DNA from: Phytoseiulus persimilis
Lineage: Eukaryota > Arthropoda > Arachnida > Mesostigmata > Phytoseiidae
Reading direction: 5' to 3'
Assembly: GCA_037576195.1 (NCBI GenBank)
Contig: JAQZDE010000049.1
Span: 1-64,000, forward strand
DNA length: 64,000 nt
This document shows, piece by piece, positions 58,946 through 64,000 of the stretch. The notes under the pieces are model-generated. The model was given only the letters and a program-made list of their open reading frames with translations. It made no database searches and had not been told where the DNA came from. The position numbers and the translations under genes are program-made. Within the stretch, counting starts at the first letter, position 1. Each line of letters starts with the position of its first letter.

Positions 58946-59228
58946 ACCTGCAGTCGACTCGAGACTGGACTTCGGCTCCTTGCATAGGGGCAGTTCTCTC
59001 CCTCTCATTGGTTCAGTATCATTTCTGAAACTATCTTCCCATTCGACTGGTTGGTACAAGCTGCTACGTCCCTGTATTGCGGTTCACTCGTTACTGATGA
59101 AGATTTCCTAGCAGATCAAAGATTTTATTCGGCTGCCTATGGAGCCTTTCGCGAAGGTTCGGCTCCACCTTCATGAACTCGACATTCAATCGCTCTATCC
59201 TGCGTGTCAGGAGCTCGTCCTTTGGGTT

Positions 59229-59430
59229 GCGTCAAATCGAATCCGAAATCACTTCCTTAGAAGCGAAAACGTAAGGTCAGATAGATTCCGGAAGCACCTT
59301 AATAGTTCACAGAAAGCATGGTCAGATCGATACCGGAATCACCCTCTTCGACTCCGGAAAGTATGGTCGGATCGACCCCGGAACCACCTTCTTGGATTCC
59401 GATAGGAGATGTCAGATCGATCCCCGACAA
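59229..59430 (-). repeat. 45-bp minisatellite, short arm (inverted)
   Basis: Four to five units, 45 bp apart (anchor GGTCAGATCGAT-like at 59274, 59319, 59364 and 59409). The unit is the reverse complement of the unit in the array at 59565-59965. Confidence 0.85.
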
Positions 59431-59564
59431 CCTCTGTAGTCCAGAAGGAGGGGCTGGCAAGCGAATTGACAGGCGAGACGGACTTAAGATACCCTAAAAT
59501 ACCGCAGGTAACGTTTTCTCTTCGATTTCCTCTGGAAAAAACCACATCCTTACTATATGTAGGT

Positions 59565-59965
59565 GATTCCGGTACCAGGCTGACCATACTTTTCAAAAGC
59601 TGGAGGGGTGATTCCGGAACCGATCTGACCATTACTTTCCAAGTCTGGAGGGATGAGTCCGGAACCAATCTGACCATGACTTTCCAACTATGAAGGGGTC
59701 ATTCCGATACCAATCTGACCACTTCTTCCGAAGTCTGGAGGGGTGATTCCGGGACCAATCTGACCATTACTTTCGGAGTCTGGAGGGGTGATTCCGGGAT
59801 CAATCTGACCATTTCTTTCCAAGTCTGGAGGGGTGATTCCGGGACCAATCCGCCATACTTTTTCAAGTCTGGAGGGGTGATTCCGGGACCAATCTGACCA
59901 TTACTTTCCATGTCTGGACAGGTGATTCTGAGACCAATCTGACCATACTTTTTAAAGTCTTTTTT
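59565..59965 (+). repeat. 45-bp minisatellite, long arm
   Basis: About nine units, core CTGGAGGGGTGATTCCGGGA then CCAATCTGACCATTACTTTC. CTGGAG anchors at 59600, 59645, (59690, mutated), 59735, 59780, 59825, 59869 and 59914, so the period is 45 with one unit of 44. Units are 80-95% alike by eye. Confidence 0.9.
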
Positions 59966-60414
59966 TTCTGGCGGGAGGGGAAATCCCTTCCCGCAGATTG
60001 GCTGTATGAAGGGATAGCGAGGCATGTTGGACACGAAATCGGGCTGAAGGCCGGCTGCTATTTGATGTTTATCACATTATGGAATGATCTCACAAGTACT
60101 CAGAGAAAATGTTGTAGATGAGAACCCAAAACCCCGGTCCATTGGGAAAATTTACTTTCTGACACCTCGAGGTTGCGACGGTGGATCAGAGGCGTCGTTT
60201 GGATTTATGATTGCCCATTCCACGTGTAGTCATGAGTGATCCATGCGATCTGATTTCCTCAGCTCACATATTCTTATCGTTGATTCACTCCCAAGATGCC
60301 TGGTCCCTCTTTCTACGACCCCTCAACCAATAAAAGGAGTTGAATAGATAGAAGCTTCGCTCCGAGTTAGATTCCGAAGCCATCGGAGTGGGGAAGGGCT
60401 TTTTCTGGCACATG

Positions 60415-60512
60415 AGCTGCTGGCCGATGAGATTCTGGCATCTGGGATCAAGGCATCTGAGATTCTGGCATCTGAGATTCTGGCATATGAGATTCTGGCA
60501 TCTGAGATAGTA
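60415..60512 (+). repeat. 15-bp tandem repeat
   Basis: Repeats of GAGATTCTGGCATCT with small variants (GGGATCAAGGCATCT, GAGATTCTGGCATAT), about six units. It lies just beyond the 3' end of the LINE. Confidence 0.85.
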
Positions 60513-60659
60513 CAGATGGAACAATCGTGTCATTCTTCTTTTTTCATTTTTTATAGAGGCGGTTCAGAATGTGTTTCTCTCCATTTCTGCGGATTCAAAA
60601 CGCATGATGCAGACCCGCGGCCGATGTTTCGCCCGCGGGTACTGTGAGACTTGCAGACT

Positions 60660-63430
60660 CACTAAAAACCAGTCTCTTTCCCTCGACGGGTGCCGGGATC
60701 CCTACTTTTCTTCAGCACCCAGTCGGGAGACTCTGAGGTCTCAGTTTGTTTTATTCTGTTGGATTGGGTGTTGCTGACTGGGTTTTGTGTGGTGAGAGAG
60801 ATATCGTTTTTTTCTTTTATTTGGAGTGCCTCTGTCATGAATTTGTCTAAACTGCCCCATGCCTCGGGGCTTCCGATGATGGGTTCTGTGAGGTTTTCCG
60901 GTCGGATATCGGAGCGAGTGGAGAAGGCCAATCGTTGGTCGCTGAATGCCGAACATCTGAAAATGGTGTGTTCTGCAGTGTCGTCATCCCCGGAGGTGCA
61001 CTGCACGCATGTGGGTGTGATTTTCTTGCCACTTCCATGAAGGTACGCTTGGAAGTTCGCTGTGTGTCCTATTATATCAGGTATTCACATTGGGGATGAG
61101 TTTTTTGATCCGCTGTCTTCACCGCTATTTGCGTCCCACGTCTCCTGCCACCAGTCGAGGCAGTCGAGTTCCTGGTCTCGGCTTGTATGTGCGCTGTTTG
61201 TATCTCTGTGGTTGAGTGAATGTAGTCTCAGATGCCAGGGGATACACCTGGAGATTACCAGTGACGCCTCCGTGGACACAGTGCGACACGCTCTGCTTAT
61301 CCGCAGGGCGGCTATTCTTTGAGAGCTTAGAATTTCTCTGACGTAGGTTCCGTTTGAGAGGCTGCTGTGCCAGATTGGGTGGGCGTATTCGATAATGGAC
61401 CAGGCCACGGATGCGAGGGTCTTCCTCTTCTCCTCTCCCGCTCCGTGGGAGCGTGGCATAAGGGCGCAGAGGCGGTTTGATACCCTGCTCGCTTTTCTGG
61501 TTATATTTCTAATGTGGAGGAGGAATGAGAGCTTAGTGTCGATGGAGACTCCTAGATATTTGACGCTTTAGCTAACGCAGATGGGCTGGTTGTCACAAGT
61601 GAGAGATATTTTCTCGATTTTGTGCTTTCTACCGATGAAAATCGCTTCGGATTTAGAGGGAGCTATTTCGAGGCATGTCTCCGTTAACCATTCGGATACG
61701 ATTTCGAGGGAGTCATTAGCGATTTTCTCGCATTCCTCCTCATCCGCTCCTCTGATGCGGAGGCAGATATCTTCTGCGTAGCCGGTGAGCTCGGATCCGT
61801 GAGGGAGAGAGATTCTGAAGAGGTTATCGTACATAATGTTCCATAATGTCGGATCCAGTATGGACCCCTGGGGGATTCGGGCCGTCATTTCCTGCTCGGT
61901 GTTCCCGCAGGAGACCCACGTGTCCTCCAGGTAGTTGATTATTATCGATTTGTGTTATTCTGAGATCTCGAAAGATGTTAAACTGTCCTTTAAAGAATTC
62001 CAGGAGACTGAATTGAATGCGTTTTTTATGTCTGACAGGATGCGAAGGTGGAGGTTTCCATTTTGGCTGGATTTAATCAGTTCCCGTCGAGGGCCTTCGA
62101 GAACTTTCTGGATTACCATGGTCGCGGATTTTCCTCTTCGGAAACCGTTTTGATTTTCGTGTGAGAGGTTTCTTTCTGTCAGTTCGGCGGTAAGGCGGTT
62201 GTGTATTATTCGTTCGAATGATTTAGATAGTGTGCTCAGCAAACAGATAGGTCGGTATGAGTTTGGGAGCCCCATAGGTTTTGCCGGCTTATGCATGACC
62301 TCTGAGGCTGCTAGAACCTCTGCTGTTTTCCATATGGCGGGGAAAATGGGGGCTCTAAGAAGCGAGTTAGTGAGGGAGCAGTGGATTTTCGGTAATTTCT
62401 CCATGATCAGTTTTGTGGCTCTGGCGGGTATGCCATCCTTCCGTGGGGCTTTTTTCGAGGGGATTTCATCGGCGGCGTCCTTAACCTCGTCCTCTGTGAT
62501 CTCGAAAAAAACTTGTTTTTTTTTTGTGCCTGTATCCCTTGTGATTTTCGGGTTCGCTGGGGAAAAGGGTTGTGTATTGTGTCTCTCAAGAGTGCGTCAG
62601 GTAGTTGAGTTCTGGGAAGCCTGAGTTTGTCTGCTATGATTTTCTATCCTGTGTTCCAGGGGTACTTTTCTATGTCATCACGGAGTTTTTTACACGTATT
62701 CTTTTCAGATTTGAGTTTCGTTGTTCTCAGTTTGCTGCGTTGTTCGTCATACAGTGTTTTTTTTTCCGAGTCTCTATTTGTTGGATCTGCTCTGGTGTAT
62801 GTCCTTCCGGCCTCGATGCAGAGTCTCCGGGCCTCGGAACCCTCTGCAATACACCTGTAGCTTCCTGTTTTGTGTTTGTGTCTTTATGTTCGATTTCCTG
62901 CAGGCGGTGTGTGTGATGTTCGTGAGGAGCTCTGCTGTGATGTTTGCTCGGGGGTTTGAAAGCTTTTCAAATTCCATCGTGAACTTTACTTCGCTGTGAT
63001 GTCGTATCTGATGTATTTGTGGTCGCTCAAGCTCTCGAGCTCCGAGAGGACGAACCAGTTTTTTATGGCGTGTCTTGCCCTATTGTTCGTGAATGTGACG
63101 TCAATATGTGATCTCTGGCTCCCTCTTTCAAATATCGGTCTGTCCCCGGTGTTTGCAACCGTGAGGTCATTTGCTGCACACCACTCGAGGAGGAGTCGGC
63201 CTCTCCTGTTGGTGTACACGTCAGATAACGAGCTAATCAGATAGCGGCGGATCACGTTCTGAACTGACTCGGTCTTTTGAGGGAAAATTGAAAAAAATGT
63301 TCGTTGTCTGCGGGGTTTTAGGGTATGAAGTAAGGATTGGGGAGCTGGGGATGAAATGCTACCCTCACAATCCTGAATCAAGCACTGAGCGAAGATTACC
63401 CGAGCCTGGGAGAAGGGAACCCGCACTGAA
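60660..63430 (-). mobile_element. Decayed R1-type LINE retrotransposon
   Basis: Minus strand, several broken frames in the order of an R1/I-group ORF2. Endonuclease C-terminus at 62986-63250 (LLEWCAANDLTVANTGDRPI, RSHIDVTFTNNRA, LSDHKYIRYDI). Reverse transcriptase at 61568-62500 (NSYRPICLLSTLSKSFERII, HENQNGFRRGKSA, SDIKNAFNSVSWNSL, then ARIPQGSILDPTLWNIMYD). A C-terminal zinc-knuckle-like tail lies at 60800-61006 (MQCTSGDDDTAEHTIFRCS). The catalytic YADD box reads YAED. In-frame stops and frameshifts separate the parts and no ORF1 is seen, so it is dead and 5'-truncated or continues past the window. Confidence 0.85.
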
Positions 63431-64000
63431 TTGCAAATATATTTCCCGATATTCTGCTCGACTATCCCACTCTTATGCTGAGCCTGGACATGAAGAGAAC
63501 GGAAAATTCGATGAGCGGCGATTCACATAAAATGTAGCAGATTGCTCCACTACGCTCACCCAAGTGTGAGTGGAATCGAAAAGTGAATTATAATTCACTA
63601 TTTGTGCTACAAGCCATGGCGTGAAGTTCCGAAGGTGTCCTCTGAGAACTATGGAGTCGCTCGCTTGCCGTAAAGATTAGCTCACATCATTTCCTGCAAG
63701 AATTTCGGAACGTTCCTTCGCTCTCTTCTCTATGACTGTCCTGATTAGGAGTGGAGATAAGTCACTTTTATATTCAAACCATCAGCGATGTTGCAACCGT
63801 ACGCAAAGATAGCGCACATATTTTCGCCCTTCCTGGACCGTTCATTGAACACATTAGAGTTGAATACTCCACGGTGGTTAGTCTCAGGCTGCGTTCGCGT
63901 TTCCATCCACACCAACGACCAGATTTGCGCGTCGTGAGGATTTCGACGGCGCGGCGGTGGTTGCAGCTAAAAAAATAGGCGGCGGCGAGACGGACGACAG
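63431..64000. other. Right edge of window
   Basis: No gene recognised. A frame at 63288-63530 overlaps the LINE antisense and is not supported. Confidence 0.35.

Noticed and set aside
1-64000. CRISPR arrays, bacterial operons, rRNA or tRNA genes
   Set aside because: No direct-repeat and spacer pattern, no ribosome-binding-site-led operons and no tRNA-like A/B boxes were recognised; the window is eukaryotic.

Overview
The window is eukaryotic. Nearly every recognisable gene is split by short GT-AG introns, mostly 50-400 bp. Poly(A) signals lie just past several stop codons. Base composition is close to balanced and the genes are tightly packed. The gene set (six-NHR Neuralized-4, SR-cyclophilin, Rad9, SLX1, DCN1-like, class-B-type 7TM receptor, alpha-1,4-galactosyltransferase family) is that of an animal. 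The transposons (R1-type LINE, hAT with BED finger, Helitron carrying an EEP nuclease) and compact introns suggest an arthropod, perhaps a mite; that placement is inference.

Layout. 0-11.5 kb: minus-strand run of a two-LIM protein, an SR-cyclophilin, PRPF38A, an unrecognised Pro-rich 5-exon gene and SLX1. 12.1-15.0 kb: RAD9 on the plus strand, head-to-head with SLX1. 15.4-16.7 kb: a DCN1-like neddylation factor on the minus strand. 16.7-20.8 kb: mostly empty, with an 860-bp non-autonomous hAT element whose target duplication is visible. 20.8-24.9 kb: a receptor with signal peptide, C-type-lectin-like region, Thr-rich repeated stalk and seven-helix domain; its large intron holds an inverted pair of a dispersed repeat. 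26.9-27.75 kb: a tentative unidentified gene. 28.5-35.0 kb: NEURL4 in 22 exons. 36.9-39.1 kb: a hAT transposon with 8-bp target duplication, inserted into a third copy of the dispersed repeat. 39.8-42.2 and 54.1-56.2 kb: two A4GALT-like glycosyltransferase genes, plus a relic last exon at 35.8 kb; both copies lie in a segmental duplication that also carries a shared promoter and flanking sequence. 51-52.6 kb, between them: a decayed Helitron2/Helentron. 59.2-60.0 kb: two minisatellite arrays in inverted orientation. 60.6-63.4 kb: a decayed R1-type LINE on the minus strand.

Gene models were assembled by hand from reading frame, splice consensus, intron phase and remembered family sequence. For the SR-cyclophilin, PRPF38A, the unknown 5-exon gene, SLX1, RAD9, DCUN1D, the 7TM receptor, NEURL4 and A4GALT copy 1, exon lengths sum to a multiple of three with compatible phases at every junction. 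Exon ends may be off by a base or so.

Functionally, two neighbours serve pre-mRNA splicing (SR-cyclophilin, PRPF38A) and two serve DNA damage (SLX1, RAD9, sharing a 675-bp intergenic region). The right half is accessory: duplicated glycosyltransferase genes among nested and decayed transposons.
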